From the NCBI GenBank assembly GCA_003150405.1, contig QAMM01000007.1:1-64000 (forward strand): 64,000 bases of DNA. The letters are read 5' to 3'. A program made the translations under genes and the position numbers. The DNA comes from Clostridiales bacterium. Its GTDB lineage: Bacteria; Bacillota; Clostridia; Oscillospirales; Ruminococcaceae. Below, piece after piece: positions 17,460 to 26,857 of the stretch. Every line of letters begins with the position of its first letter. The first letter of the stretch is position 1. The notes under the pieces were generated by a model, which ran no database searches, was not told the origin of the DNA, and saw only the letters and a program-made list of their open reading frames with translations.

Positions 17460-17840
17460 TCATACTGCCTGAAATGCAAACCGCTGGTCCTGAAGCAGCG
17501 GCGCCGCTAGCGCCATAAATTCATCCCGGATTGCCGCCGCTGTCTGTACCGCAGTCTTGGAGTCCGCCGAAAAGGTAGTGTCCCCCATTTTCAGGTTCTG
17601 GATTCCGCCCGTATTGGCGCAGAGAACGCTGTACCGGTAAAACGCAAGAGCAGCAGCCGCATAGCTCAATACCTGGCTGTGCTTTTCCGGGTCGACCCCT
17701 GTTTTCAGGCGCGATTCAATCTCCGTGACCGAAAGGCGGATGGTTTCAAGCTGCTCCAGCGCCTCGTCCGCAGTCATTCCGGTAAAGGCTGCAAAGAGCT
17801 TGCCAACATAAGACAGTTCCATTTTCTGCCCCCTGTTCAA
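17460..17840 (-). CDS. Phage head-tail connector-like protein
   Basis: 126 residues, mostly helical (LYVGKLFAAFTGMTADEALEQLETIRLSVTEI-type start, shown here only in outline), typical in size and place for a gp6-like/YqbG-like connector lying between the capsid gene and the closure protein. No catalytic motif is expected. The ATG at about 17840 or the internal ATG three codons later could be used. Confidence 0.5.
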   Translation of the reverse strand: MNRGQKMELSYVGKLFAAFTGMTADEALEQLETIRLSVTEIESRLKTGVDPEKHSQVLSYAAAALAFYRYSVLCANTGGIQNLKMGDTTFSADSKTAVQTAAAIRDEFMALAAPLLQDQRFAFQAV

Positions 17841-17888
17841 AAAATCCCGCGCCGCCGCCCGGCGGCACAGGAGATTGTTTTGAATTGG

Positions 17889-18896
17889 TTATACCTCCAT
17901 TTTACGGACAGCATCTGCAAAAATTTTGGAGAAGCCCGCAATCGAGGTAATAGCCGCCCGTTCGAGCTGGCGGTCGATGAGCTTGTCGTATTCCACAAGC
18001 ACTTCGCCTGCACAGACCATTTCCAGTGCGCAGGTTTTATCAAGTGCCAGAAGAGTGTCTGCATCCAGTGTTCCGGACTTCACCAGCGTCGCCCCCAGCG
18101 GGGTTACCAGCTTGCCGGTACCGTGAAAATTGAGCCCGGCGGTTGCGTCCTTGACCTCATCGAGATTGAGAATTTTGCCCATTGCTCCGGAGCCGGCTAC
18201 AATGGCATTCATCTTGAAATCCCCCAACTCGTTCCAGAGCTTAACAAGGTCGGCATAACCGAAATTGCCGGAGGTCGTCAGCTCAACTGCCGCCGCGGGA
18301 TTTTTGTTACCGTCACCGTTGAGCAGAACTTCAACCGCATCGTTAAACTGAGTTTTCGCAATGTAGCTGCCAATTTGCCGTAGCGCAATGGTGAACAGGT
18401 CGAGCTTCTGGAAGCGGATTGCTTCATAGGAAGCCTCCAGCATCCGGCCGCGTTTGGTGAGCTTTACCAGCTTCTCCTGCTTTTTAATGCTGGTGGTCGG
18501 AATTTCCGCACCTTCTGCTACCTGTTTGAGGGACTGGGTCTCCTCGTCATTCGGGATGGTAATGCTGCGGTAGTCAAGCCCGTTTACCATCGTTTTGGTG
18601 GCGATGATTTCGTTTAGGTTATTTGCATCGTGGATGCCCTGAGCAACCGCACGGGCGATGTACTCCGGAAAAAGCGCGGCGGAATCGGCGGTGCTGAAGA
18701 ATTTTTCAACCGCATCGGACCCGGCTCCCGAAACCCGGATGTCGTAGCGTTTGAGCTGGCGCTGGTAGGCATCAAGCCCGTCAAGATCGCTGCCCGCATA
18801 ATTCTGGGAGGGATCAAGCTCCTCCAAAACCTGTGTAAAGCTCTTGCCGGAAACATGGTACATGCCCTTTTCCAGACGGATGTTTTCATATCCCAT
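17889..18896 (-). CDS. Phage major capsid protein
   Basis: 335 residues, with AGGAGGTAAAAAGA before the ATG. The protein has no propeptide-like coiled N-arm; it starts MGYENIRLEKGMYHVSGKSF and contains a long helix with SAALFPEYIARAVAQGIHDAN, the segment ITIPNDEETQSLKQVAEGAEIPT, then KLTKRGRMLEASYEAIRFQ and a C-terminal domain with LVTPLGATLVKSGTLDADTLLALD. This matches HK97-fold major capsid proteins of clostridial prophages. The separate protease/scaffold gene upstream fits this arrangement. Confidence 0.85.
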   Translation of the reverse strand: MGYENIRLEKGMYHVSGKSFTQVLEELDPSQNYAGSDLDGLDAYQRQLKRYDIRVSGAGSDAVEKFFSTADSAALFPEYIARAVAQGIHDANNLNEIIATKTMVNGLDYRSITIPNDEETQSLKQVAEGAEIPTTSIKKQEKLVKLTKRGRMLEASYEAIRFQKLDLFTIALRQIGSYIAKTQFNDAVEVLLNGDGNKNPAAAVELTTSGNFGYADLVKLWNELGDFKMNAIVAGSGAMGKILNLDEVKDATAGLNFHGTGKLVTPLGATLVKSGTLDADTLLALDKTCALEMVCAGEVLVEYDKLIDRQLERAAITSIAGFSKIFADAVRKMEV

Positions 18897-18920
18897 TCTT
18901 TTTACCTCCTGTATCTCCGG

Positions 18921-19268
18921 TTAAAGAATAACCGTTACTTTGGATTTGTCGCTGTTCATATCCACAACCAGCACCGGCAGGCCGGAAGCACCGGACGCCG
19001 GCTTTTTAATGCCGTTGCTGCCGTCCGGTACAATTTCTTGCCGGCCCAGCGCAATGGCGGAATCTGTGCAGGAAAGCTCCATCGCGCCTTTAATCTGCAC
19101 CCCGACAAATCCACCGTTTTTGGAAACAACCAGGCCGCAAATGCTGTCGGATGCACCGGCCTTTTCCACCGTTTTATTGGCGGATACCGCTACCAAATCT
19201 CCAATGGCAGCCGACGCCGTCTGAAAGGTCACAACAACATCGCTGATCCCATTAAAACAAACGCTCAT
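18921..19268 (-). CDS. Small phage capsid decoration-like protein (DUF2190-type)
   Basis: 115 residues, Gly/Ala/Val-rich beta protein (ISDVVVTFQTASAAIGDLVAVSANKTV, in outline), located between the protease and the major capsid gene. This place and composition fit head decoration or capsid-cement proteins that stabilise the expanded shell. AGGAGGAATGAGA lies before the ATG. Confidence 0.6.
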   Translation of the reverse strand: MSVCFNGISDVVVTFQTASAAIGDLVAVSANKTVEKAGASDSICGLVVSKNGGFVGVQIKGAMELSCTDSAIALGRQEIVPDGSNGIKKPASGASGLPVLVVDMNSDKSKVTVIL

Positions 19269-19280
19269 TTCTCATTCCTC

Positions 19281-20258
19281 CTATATCATAAATTCCCGTT
19301 TTCCGGCTTCACTGTCTTGCTTTCCCGCATTTTTTTGAAGCTGCGGACAAGCCGGATCGGAGTCGTTCCATTTTTTGCGGTATGCCTCCCGCAGTTCGGT
19401 TAAACCATCAACATCCATGTGCGGCAGGAGCGATTTGGTCACTCCAAACGTCGCATTGCTGTCCACAAGACAGCTCAGGCGCAGAACCTCATCCCGCAGT
19501 TCTTCCACATACCGTTCGCCCAGTGCCGCTTTCCGATGTTCCTGCTCCAGCAGCCCGGTGAGCTCCTGCTGCTCCGCCGGGGAGAGAACAAGGTCCCGTT
19601 CAGCTGCATACAGGCTTTTCAGCAGCATTTCTTCATTCCGCGGCGTCTCCCCGCAGTTTTTGACCACACCAGCGGCCCGCTGAGACGGAACGGCGACAAA
19701 AGACCATTCGTAGGCATCGCTCGGCTGATCAAGAACCGTATGGCAAACCTTCCCGCCAATAATTTCACCTTTTTTATGCGGACATCTTCCATGCTTCAAG
19801 TCGGCGCCGCAGATTGAGCAGGTCATTTTCTGGACGCTGCAGCCAACGCTGACCTCTTTTTTAATCCCCGCGTCAATTTCAAGGATCAGTTCCTCGGTTT
19901 TGGAACTGCGCACCATATAGGCAGACGCTTTCAAATAGGTATACAGCTCACCTACACCAGTCTTTCGAGAACTGTCGGTAAGTACGCAGGCGTCATAAAT
20001 GCGCGCCGTCTGGTTCTCCCCTTTGGGATTGTGGTCAAAAATACCGGTTTTGCCGAGAAACAGCCCGGACAGGCGTTTGAGTGCATTGATGGTAAACCGT
20101 TCCCCATCGCGGTCAATCTCGTTGTCACAGAGCACCACTGAAAAGGTATAGACCTCGCCGGGATCCAGTTCCCGCCTGCTGTACCGGTTGATCTTTCCCA
20201 TCTCCTCCGGGGAAACCGAACCGGTTTCCGCCGTTTTCAGAATCATTCCTTCCTTCAA
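19281..20258 (-). CDS. Prohead protease fused to a scaffold-like coiled coil
   Basis: 325 residues. N-terminal serine protease of the HK97/assemblin type: His76 in IFDHNPKG and Ser137 in KEVSVGCS are the likely catalytic pair, with Glu184 in YEWSFVAVPSQ conserved nearby. Between Ser137 and Glu184 is a C-x2-C-x5-H-x2-C knuckle (Cys147, Cys150, His156, Cys159), a variant known in clostridial phage proteases. The C-terminal half (about 205-300) is charged and helical (EQQELTGLLEQEHRKAALGE) as expected of a scaffold delta domain. It would cut scaffold and capsid during head maturation. All key residues are intact. Confidence 0.82.
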   Translation of the reverse strand: MKEGMILKTAETGSVSPEEMGKINRYSRRELDPGEVYTFSVVLCDNEIDRDGERFTINALKRLSGLFLGKTGIFDHNPKGENQTARIYDACVLTDSSRKTGVGELYTYLKASAYMVRSSKTEELILEIDAGIKKEVSVGCSVQKMTCSICGADLKHGRCPHKKGEIIGGKVCHTVLDQPSDAYEWSFVAVPSQRAAGVVKNCGETPRNEEMLLKSLYAAERDLVLSPAEQQELTGLLEQEHRKAALGERYVEELRDEVLRLSCLVDSNATFGVTKSLLPHMDVDGLTELREAYRKKWNDSDPACPQLQKNAGKQDSEAGKREFMI

Positions 20259-20281
20259 CTCTATTCACCTCCTTCGTCCTA

Positions 20282-21424
20282 TTATTCCGCGCGCAGGAGG
20301 GCGTCCGCCTGGGCATTATACAAACGGGCCTGAGCGTGTTCCACCTCGTCCTGCAAATTGATGCTACTCCATTCCACCTGCGGCTCGTTCCAAATCCTAT
20401 GCAGCCGCAGAAAGGTGCGACAAATCTTCACGATCACAGGGGTGAGCAGCCTGCGGTAATAATCCAGCTCGCTGGTAAGAATATCCGCCTGCTGGGCGCT
20501 CATCCGCTCGGTCGTCGACCAGGAGAGCCCCAGCATAAAAGGCGGCAGCGAGAGCTTGGCGACAATCTGCTCCAGCAGCTGCCGTACCGGCACCTCGCTG
20601 TCAATCACCTGGTTGTCCGCTCCAATGACCCGGATGTCCACGTCGCCCACCGCAATAAAGTCCTTAATCTGTCCCTGTTCGGCTGCCGACATAGCGTCCG
20701 ACCACTCGCGCGCAATAGTCATGGCGCGCTCCCGGGCATTCGTCTTGTCATACCCATCGGCAGATGGACGGTAGGTCACAGCATAACGCAGGTTGCCCAT
20801 CCGTTCAAAGTTCTGTCCCACCGAGCGGAAAATTTTAAGCAGTACCGAACTGACAAACGGCAGTCCTCGCAATAGGGAGACGCCGGTCACCTCTCCTGCC
20901 GGGGGATTGAGCGCAGTGAACAGCAGCAGCTCCGGGCGCCTGACCGGCGTATTCTTCCCGGCGCCCCGCAGGCTGATCTCCAGTTCCAGCGGAGTTTTCC
21001 CCTGACTAACCTCCACTGTCTCCAACGACGCATGATAAAGGGCTCGAATATCGCTGCCATCCCGCGCAGGGACAATTTCCCCCAGTGCGTTGCCATAGGT
21101 GAGAAGCTGATCCAGGTAAGACGCAATAAAACTATGCAGCCCCGTTCCGTTTGCGCCGACCTGTACATCTGCACAAAAGCGGTTTAATATGGTGTCTGCC
21201 GCCTGATCGCCGCAGGTGACAGTAAAATCACCGGTGAGACGTACAATTTTCTGAATGGCTGCATCAATCACCGGCACCGCCTCGCGCATGGTTTCATACA
21301 GGCGTATTTCGCCAATGGTAAGCGGCGTCCGCAGCGTATAACCGGCAAGCGGATCCGCTGTGCTGCGCGCTGTTTGAAGCGGCTCACACACAGGCGCGGT
21401 TCGCCCTTTTCGAAAAAAAGCCAA
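20282..21424 (-). CDS. Phage portal protein
   Basis: About 380 residues from a TTG at 21424, 7 nt after AAGGAGG; the frame extends to 21487 without a site. The sequence has the portal features: YETMREAVPVIDAAIQKIVRL, the wing/stem region with LLFTALNPPAGEVTGVSLLRG, the stem helix region KDFIAVGDVDIRVIGADNQV, and SLPPFMLGLSWSTTERMSAQ, a stretch typical of siphovirus/PBSX portals. It forms the dodecameric ring at the packaging vertex and pairs with the terminase encoded just upstream. Confidence 0.85.
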   Translation of the reverse strand: MAFFRKGRTAPVCEPLQTARSTADPLAGYTLRTPLTIGEIRLYETMREAVPVIDAAIQKIVRLTGDFTVTCGDQAADTILNRFCADVQVGANGTGLHSFIASYLDQLLTYGNALGEIVPARDGSDIRALYHASLETVEVSQGKTPLELEISLRGAGKNTPVRRPELLLFTALNPPAGEVTGVSLLRGLPFVSSVLLKIFRSVGQNFERMGNLRYAVTYRPSADGYDKTNARERAMTIAREWSDAMSAAEQGQIKDFIAVGDVDIRVIGADNQVIDSEVPVRQLLEQIVAKLSLPPFMLGLSWSTTERMSAQQADILTSELDYYRRLLTPVIVKICRTFLRLHRIWNEPQVEWSSINLQDEVEHAQARLYNAQADALLRAE

Positions 21425-21455
21425 TCGGTTTCCTCCTTTCCTGTATTTGGGGTTG

Positions 21456-22706
21456 TCAGCGGCCAAGTGAAAGCGCATAAAAATCATCCTCCGGTGCGGA
21501 AAGAACTCCGTTTACAAAATAGCGAATGTCATCCATTGCATGATCGTGCCGTTTCACCGGCCTGTCCTCCGAACTGTTTGTATCCCAGACATAAAGGGAA
21601 AATTCCCGAATGCTGTCCCGGCAATCCGCCGAAAAACAGATTTTCCCATCCCGAAGCGCGTCGCTTACCCGCCGGATGCCTCCGAGCACATCGTTTTTGG
21701 CAGGTACCGCCCGATATCGTCCGTGCCGCCGGATGCACTCCATAAAACTGGCGGCGGAGGGGTCGACAAGAACCTGCTCCACCGGGAGCTTTTGAGTCAG
21801 TTCTTCCAGTGCCGCATAATGCTCCTCATCGGTGCGCAGAATACGCTCCCTTTTGGAATCGTAATAGTACTCCCGAATACGGTACCACACACCGTTTGCG
21901 TATCCCCATAGGCCAAAGGAGGCGGGGTTCACCGTTCCATAGTCGCAGGAGACCACATAGCGTCCAAAATGCTCCGGAAGGGTGTGCACTACGTGAATCC
22001 GTTCCGAAAACATGGGGTAAACCACTCCCGCCGCCGCTGTCCAGCGCCCCTCAACAAACCGCTCGTAAAACGTACCGCTGTATAAACTCCGGTACCGCGC
22101 CCGCATGCGGGATGAAAGACTAGGGTTGTCCTCCATGACAAAATGCAAGTAAAGGGCGTTTTTTTGCTGGGATTTACAAATCCATTCTTCATAAAACCAA
22201 TGAAAAGGGTGTTCCGGGTTGCAGTTGAACCAAAGACGTGAGCCTTCCACCGAACAACGGGCAATTGTCTGCTCCACAAACGAGCGCGGCATAAGCGCCA
22301 CTTCATCTAATAGCGCCCCTGCAAGGGTTATGCCCTGAATCAATGCTGCTGAACCCTCATCCTTGCCGCCAAACAGATAATAGGTGTTAGCAATCCCATC
22401 CTTTGAAATTACAATGCTGTTTTTTGAGATCCGTTCCTCACAGCAAAACCGAAGCTCCCGCAGCGCCGTTATCAGGGGAGAGGTCACATTACGGCGCAAG
22501 GAAGCAATGGTTTTGCCGCAGAGTGCAAAAGAACGTCCGCTGTAAGCTGCCGTTGCCCATAACACAAAGGAAAGCGACATGCAGAAGGTTTTGCCGCTTC
22601 GTACAGCTCCGTCGCAGATAATGGCGTCCCGCTCAGCATCCGGGCTGTTGCTGCACCACCATGTCAGCACCCGGAGCTGTTTTGGGCTGAACGTTTGTAA
22701 GTTCAT
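21456..22706 (-). CDS. Phage terminase large subunit
   Basis: 416 residues. ATPase: Walker A-like GAVRSGKT (33-40) and Walker B LLDEVAL (132-138). RNase H-like nuclease: Asp255 in SCDYGTVNP, Asp315 in VLVDPSAAS and Asp392/393 in AMDDIRYF, the three acidic positions expected in PBSX-family (Terminase_3) enzymes. It cuts and pumps DNA through the portal. All catalytic residues are intact. It overlaps the small-subunit gene by 4 bp. Confidence 0.92.
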   Translation of the reverse strand: MNLQTFSPKQLRVLTWWCSNSPDAERDAIICDGAVRSGKTFCMSLSFVLWATAAYSGRSFALCGKTIASLRRNVTSPLITALRELRFCCEERISKNSIVISKDGIANTYYLFGGKDEGSAALIQGITLAGALLDEVALMPRSFVEQTIARCSVEGSRLWFNCNPEHPFHWFYEEWICKSQQKNALYLHFVMEDNPSLSSRMRARYRSLYSGTFYERFVEGRWTAAAGVVYPMFSERIHVVHTLPEHFGRYVVSCDYGTVNPASFGLWGYANGVWYRIREYYYDSKRERILRTDEEHYAALEELTQKLPVEQVLVDPSAASFMECIRRHGRYRAVPAKNDVLGGIRRVSDALRDGKICFSADCRDSIREFSLYVWDTNSSEDRPVKRHDHAMDDIRYFVNGVLSAPEDDFYALSLGR

Positions 22707-23194
22707 GTTTTTTGTGTATCCCGCAGCAGCGCCGCACTTTTTTCCAGCGCATCATAAAAGGAACGCTCTTTTTGCTCGGCATCTGCAGATGAAGCAATGG
22801 TGTAAAGCAGCTCAAAGGCTTTTTGTCGGTCGAAAAATTTAAGCTCAATCCCTTTGCTGCTCAGTTTAAACTCAGAAATACAGAATAAATCAAGTTGTTC
22901 CAATTCCAAACCAGAAAGCTCCTGCCCGCACAATGCCAGTCGTACAGCATCGTTCACCGGACTGAACGCCAGTCGCTTTAATCCAGAACAAACATCATCA
23001 ACATAGCTTCCACGCTGCGGTTTTAATGCTTTCAGCCGCTTTTCCGTCCGCTCATTTTTCAACATATGTAGCGCATACTGAACGCCGTTGTACCCAGAAT
23101 ATCCAGAGCGCGCCGCCGCTTCCCTTGCATTGCCCAATGTGTGGTACAGCGTACAAAATAAAAGTTCTTCCTGCTCCCGACTTCGGTTGCCCAT
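22703..23194 (-). CDS. Phage terminase small subunit
   Basis: 163 residues, Terminase_2 family pattern: an N-terminal helix-turn-helix region (LLFCTLYHTLGNAREAAARSGYS, in outline) for DNA recognition and a helical C-terminal oligomerisation part ending in EKSAALLRDTQKT. It is the first gene of the module, 348 bp from the divergent rny start. AAAGGGG lies before the ATG. No repressor, integrase or other early gene precedes it. Confidence 0.85.
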   Translation of the reverse strand: MGNRSREQEELLFCTLYHTLGNAREAAARSGYSGYNGVQYALHMLKNERTEKRLKALKPQRGSYVDDVCSGLKRLAFSPVNDAVRLALCGQELSGLELEQLDLFCISEFKLSSKGIELKFFDRQKAFELLYTIASSADAEQKERSFYDALEKSAALLRDTQKT

Positions 23195-23387
23195 TGGATT
23201 TTACACCCCTTTTCACTTACAGGACCTCATATCCCTATTGTTGTACAGACACATGCAACTCGATGTAAATTTTTGCAGCCAGCTCTGTTTACAGATGTTT
23301 CATTTCATATTCCCCTGTCAATTCCATTCCAGCATTCTGCTATTTCAAAAAAGAAGTTCCTTGTATAGTTTTCGGTGGGATTTCTCC

Positions 23388-23416
23388 TTGACAACCAGTG
23401 GCAATCGTAATACAAT
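23388..23416 (+). promoter_or_regulatory. Promoter of rny
   Basis: Perfect TTGACA (23388-23393), 17 bp spacer, TACAAT (23411-23416). The message would have a leader of about 120 nt. The remaining part of the 23195-23542 gap must also hold the promoter of the phage module, but no clear minus-strand sigma-A site was found there. Confidence 0.85.
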
Positions 23417-23542
23417 TAATAACATAGTATATCCTATATTTTCGGTCTTTTGACCTTTTTTTGATGGTTAATATTGATTTTTTTAGTAACTGTTCACAAG
23501 GATTGAAACAAAATCGAAGAAAAAGGAGGTTTGTATTTGTAA

Positions 23543-25105
23543 ATGGATGCAACGCAAATTTTATATTGCGTAATTGCTTTTATTGCGGGTGGACTGATTT
23601 TTGGTGTTATCACCTTTTTTGTAGGTGTCAAATATAGAAAAAAGGTCGCAGAAGCTGAAATCGGCAGCGCTGAGGAAGAAGCCAAACGCATCGTTGCAGA
23701 AGGCGAAAAACAAGCCGAAAGCAAAAAGCGTGAGGCACTGGTAGAGGCGAAGGATGAAATCCACCGAATGCGTACCGAAGCGGATAAGGAAATTAAAGAG
23801 CTTCGCAGTGATGTGGGCCGTCAGGAGCGCCGCCTTCAGCAGAAAGAGGAAACCCTCGACCGCAAAATTGACAATATCGAACGCAAAGACGAACAGGCCC
23901 AGAACCGCTTGAAACAGGCCGAAGAAAAATTAAAAGAAGCGGAAATTATCAAAAAAAGCCAAATGGACCAACTGGAGCGTATCTCCGAACTCACGGTGGA
24001 ACAGGCCAAACAACAGCTGCTGGATACACTGGAAGGCGAGCTTGTCCACGAAAAAGCACTGAAAATTCAAAACTATGAGCTTCAGCTCAAAGATGAAGCC
24101 GAAACCAAAGCGCGCAACCTTATTTCCCTCGCGATTGCAAGATGTGCCGCAGATACCGTCTCAGAGGCGACCGTTTCGGTCGTACCGCTGCCCAATGACG
24201 AAATGAAGGGCCGGATTATCGGGCGGGAAGGCCGCAACATCCGTACCATAGAGACACTGACCGGCGTCGACCTCATTATTGACGACACGCCGGAGGCCAT
24301 CACCCTCTCTTCCCACGACCCAATCCGCCGTGAAATTGCGCGGATGTCGTTGGAGCGCCTGATTACCGACGGGCGCATTCACCCGGCACGCATTGAAGAA
24401 ATGGTCGAAAAATCCCGCCGCGAAGTCGAGCAGAAAATTAAATCCGAAGGGGAGCGAGCCGTGCTGGAAACCAACGTGCATGGTATTCATCCGGAACTTG
24501 TCAAGTTGCTGGGCCGGCTGCGGTTCCGTACCAGCTACGGGCAGAATGTACTCAACCATTCCATTGAGGTGGCTTATTTTGCCGGCATGATGGCCTCTGA
24601 ACTCGGCATCGATCCAGTTCTCGCACGCCGCGCCGGTTTGCTGCACGACATTGGCAAGGCGCTCAACCATGAAATTGAGGGATCCCACGTTGAAATTGGT
24701 GTTGACGTCTGCCGCAAGTACAAAGAGAGCAATGAGGTAATCCACGCCATTCAGGCGCATCATAACGACGTAGAACCCAAAACCGTCGTCGCATGTCTCG
24801 TACAGGCGGCTGACGCCATTTCCGCTGCACGCCCTGCCGCGCGCCGTGAAAATCTTGAGAACTACATCAAGCGCTTGCAAAAACTGGAAGAGATTGCAAA
24901 TTCGTTTGACGGCGTCGAAAAATCCTTCGCCATTCAGGCGGGCCGCGAAATCCGGATTATGGTAAAACCGGAGGTTATCAAGGACGAAAAGATGATCCTC
25001 GTTGCACGCGATATTGTCAACCGTATCGAGAATGAGCTGGAATATCCCGGACAGATTAAGGTTCACTTGATTCGTGAAAGCCGCGCCATTGAATTCGCAA
25101 AATAA
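23543..25105 (+). CDS. rny: Ribonuclease Y
   Basis: 520 residues. N-terminal membrane helix (about 6-28), a long charged coiled coil (about 35-200), a KH RNA-binding domain ([19 protein letters not shown], about 230-250) and an HD nuclease domain with [13 protein letters not shown] (HD pair near residues 370-371). Length and order are those of RNase Y, the membrane-bound endonuclease that starts mRNA decay in Firmicutes. Preceded by AAAGGAGGTTTGT before the ATG with its own promoter and followed by a terminator, so monocistronic. Confidence 0.97.
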   Translation: MDATQILYCVIAFIAGGLIFGVITFFVGVKYRKKVAEAEIGSAEEEAKRIVAEGEKQAESKKREALVEAKDEIHRMRTEADKEIKELRSDVGRQERRLQQKEETLDRKIDNIERKDEQAQNRLKQAEEKLKEAEIIKKSQMDQLERISELTVEQAKQQLLDTLEGELVHEKALKIQNYELQLKDEAETKARNLISLAIARCAADTVSEATVSVVPLPNDEMKGRIIGREGRNIRTIETLTGVDLIIDDTPEAITLSSHDPIRREIARMSLERLITDGRIHPARIEEMVEKSRREVEQKIKSEGERAVLETNVHGIHPELVKLLGRLRFRTSYGQNVLNHSIEVAYFAGMMASELGIDPVLARRAGLLHDIGKALNHEIEGSHVEIGVDVCRKYKESNEVIHAIQAHHNDVEPKTVVACLVQAADAISAARPAARRENLENYIKRLQKLEEIANSFDGVEKSFAIQAGREIRIMVKPEVIKDEKMILVARDIVNRIENELEYPGQIKVHLIRESRAIEFAK

Positions 25106-25112
25106 TAATGGT

Positions 25113-25152
25113 AAAAACCACCTGACGGCCGTTTGGCAGCTAGGTGGTTTTT
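25113..25152 (+). terminator. Terminator of rny
   Basis: AAAAACCACCT pairs with AGGTGGTTTTT; the inner part (GACGGCCGTTTGGCAGCT) can also fold. T-rich tail follows. Confidence 0.85.
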
Positions 25153-25242
25153 GTTCTCTGCATTTTATATACAATTTATATTTTTTCATTATGAAATACA
25201 GGGCAAATTTCTCACCTCCATACTTCAAAGCATCTCTCTTTC

Positions 25243-25271
25243 TGGACAACCAGCGGAGATTGCTGTAAAAT
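25243..25271 (+). promoter_or_regulatory. Promoter of the DUF3842 gene cluster
   Basis: TGGACA (25243-25248), 17 bp spacer, TAAAAT (25266-25271). About 30 nt leader to the ribosome site. Confidence 0.65.
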
Positions 25272-25308
25272 AAAGAGCAGAACATGTCAAAAGCAAAGGA
25301 GAAAATCC

Positions 25309-25746
25309 ATGAAAAAAGAGATTTTCATCGCGGTCGTAGACGGACAGGGCGGGGGGATTGGCAAGGCCATTGTTACCAAACTCCGCGCCGAGGTGCCAGA
25401 CGTACATATCCGGGCGCTTGGTACCAATTCCGCTGCAACCGGAGCTATGCTGAAAGCGGGTGCTCAGGATGGCGCCACCGGCGAAAACGCCATTGTGCAT
25501 AACGTGGACAAGGCGGATATTATTATGGGGGTGTTGGCCATCCTCATGCCGAACGCCCTGCTCGGTGAGCTCACACCCAAAATGGCCGAGGCTATCGGCA
25601 ATAGCGGCGCACAAAAAATTCTCATTCCGATTGACCGTTGCAACATCCGCATTGCCTTTGCGGAAAGCTACACCATTCAGCAGTTTATTGACAACAGCGT
25701 TGAACTGGTCAAACGCCGGGTTGCGGAATTGCGCCGACCAGATTGA
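25309..25746 (+). CDS. DUF3842 family protein
   Basis: 145 residues. It begins with a Rossmann-like strand and glycine loop (IAVVDGQGGGIGKAIV) and contains GTNSAATGAMLKAGA and the ending block KILIPIDRCNIRIA, all typical of DUF3842, found mainly in Clostridia. A nucleotide- or cofactor-binding role is suggested by the glycine loop but no reaction is known. AAAGGAG precedes the ATG. It is followed after 22 bp by the DUF3795 gene. Confidence 0.85.
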   Translation: MKKEIFIAVVDGQGGGIGKAIVTKLRAEVPDVHIRALGTNSAATGAMLKAGAQDGATGENAIVHNVDKADIIMGVLAILMPNALLGELTPKMAEAIGNSGAQKILIPIDRCNIRIAFAESYTIQQFIDNSVELVKRRVAELRRPD

Positions 25747-25768
25747 TTTCCGGAAAGGGGTGCCATAC

Positions 25769-26185
25769 ATGAATCAGCAGCAGGTGAAAAAAATTGCGTC
25801 CAGCATTGCCCCATGCGGCCTGATCTGCGCTTTATGCAGCCGTTATTCAGAACTGTGCGCCGGCTGTAACAATGCAGCAGATGAAACCGAAATCCCCTGC
25901 GGCGGATGCAAACAGCGCCGCTGCACCCATGAAAAGGGGTATGAGGGATGCTGGGACTGCGAAGCCCCCTGTTCGGAGGACATGTTTGACCTGCGTAAGC
26001 ACAGCGTGCGCATTCCCGCCTTTGTTGCGTGCATTCGGGAGGAAGGCAGGCAGAAGCTCGCGGAATATCTGGTCAAAAACGAGCAGCGCGGTGTGTTTTA
26101 CCACACCGACGAGGTGAATTTTACCGGGGATTATGACCACTGCAGCACCATATCTCAGGTGCTTGCCCTCCTGCATGGAAAATGA
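25769..26185 (+). CDS. DUF3795 family Cys-rich protein
   Basis: 138 residues from the ATG at 25769 (GGAAAGGGG before it). The N-terminal half carries many cysteines in zinc- or cluster-like spacing (APCGLICALC, CAGC, CGGCKQRRC, GCWDCEAPC), the DUF3795 signature. The family is common in anaerobes and probably binds metal; function unknown. It lies in a likely three-gene run with DUF3842 and the YbaK-like gene. Confidence 0.82.
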   Translation: MNQQQVKKIASSIAPCGLICALCSRYSELCAGCNNAADETEIPCGGCKQRRCTHEKGYEGCWDCEAPCSEDMFDLRKHSVRIPAFVACIREEGRQKLAEYLVKNEQRGVFYHTDEVNFTGDYDHCSTISQVLALLHGK

Positions 26186-26228
26186 TGCCCGGATATTTCA
26201 AATAAATCTGCAAAAGGAGGCTGCTGCA

Positions 26229-26747
26229 TTGGAACAAGCTATAAAATACGTACTGGATTTGCTCGACAAAAACAGTATATCCTACCAATACATAGAACAT
26301 GAGCCGGTCTACACCATAGAGGATATGCTGCGCCTGCATCTGGACGAAGCGGGAGAAATCCCCAAAAACCTGTTTCTGCGCAACGCCAATGGCAAACAAC
26401 ATTATCTGGTCATTGTAAGCAAAGAAAAAACCGTCAATCTCAAAGCACTGCGAGAGGTTATTGGCTCCACAGCGCTTTCGTTTGCTTCCGAGGAGCGGCT
26501 GCAAAAGCATTTGGGTCTGTCCAAAGGGGCGGTAACTCCGTTCGGCGTACTCAACAACGCAGACTGCTCGGTGGAGGTGTTTTTTGACCGGGATTTGACC
26601 TGTGCGGCCCGTCTTGGATTCCACCCCAACCGCAACACGGCAACAGTATTTCTTTCATACCACGACGTGGAATCAATTATACAGGCACATGGTAATTCCA
26701 TCCAAGTGGTGAAAATTCCCGCTGCGGAATCATCCCATGCACTGTAA
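26229..26747 (+). CDS. YbaK/ProX-type aminoacyl-tRNA deacylase
   Basis: 172 residues from a TTG at 26229, 8 nt after AGGAGG; no ATG fits. Family features: YIEHEPVYTIEDM start, KNLFLRNANGKQHYLVIVS with the catalytic-site lysine region, LSKGAVTPFGVLNN and a C-terminal NRNTATVFLSYHDV. These match the prolyl-tRNA editing (ProXp/PrdX) group, which hydrolyses mischarged Ala-tRNA(Pro) or similar. Specificity cannot be read from the sequence alone. Confidence 0.88.
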   Translation: MEQAIKYVLDLLDKNSISYQYIEHEPVYTIEDMLRLHLDEAGEIPKNLFLRNANGKQHYLVIVSKEKTVNLKALREVIGSTALSFASEERLQKHLGLSKGAVTPFGVLNNADCSVEVFFDRDLTCAARLGFHPNRNTATVFLSYHDVESIIQAHGNSIQVVKIPAAESSHAL

Positions 26748-26767
26748 ACAGTCCTGTCCAAGTCAAT

Positions 26768-26799
26768 AAAAAACTCCGTCCGATGGGCGGAGTTTTTCT
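26768..26799. terminator. Bidirectional terminator
   Basis: AAAAACTCCG pairs with CGGAGTTTTT around a 9 nt loop. It separates the YbaK-like gene from the convergent MFS gene. Confidence 0.88.
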
Positions 26800-26857
26800 T
26801 TTGGGTTCAATTTTCTTTCTGGTGTGACCAACAGCCCCTTGTATACACTCGGAACCA

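Noticed and set aside
15357..23194. Complete inducible prophage
   Set aside because: No integrase, repressor, replication, lysis or att repeats were seen on either side, and tail genes are missing.
24161..25285. Minus-strand 374-codon frame over rny
   Set aside because: RNase Y is unambiguous on the plus strand; the antisense frame has no recognisable domain and no start signal.
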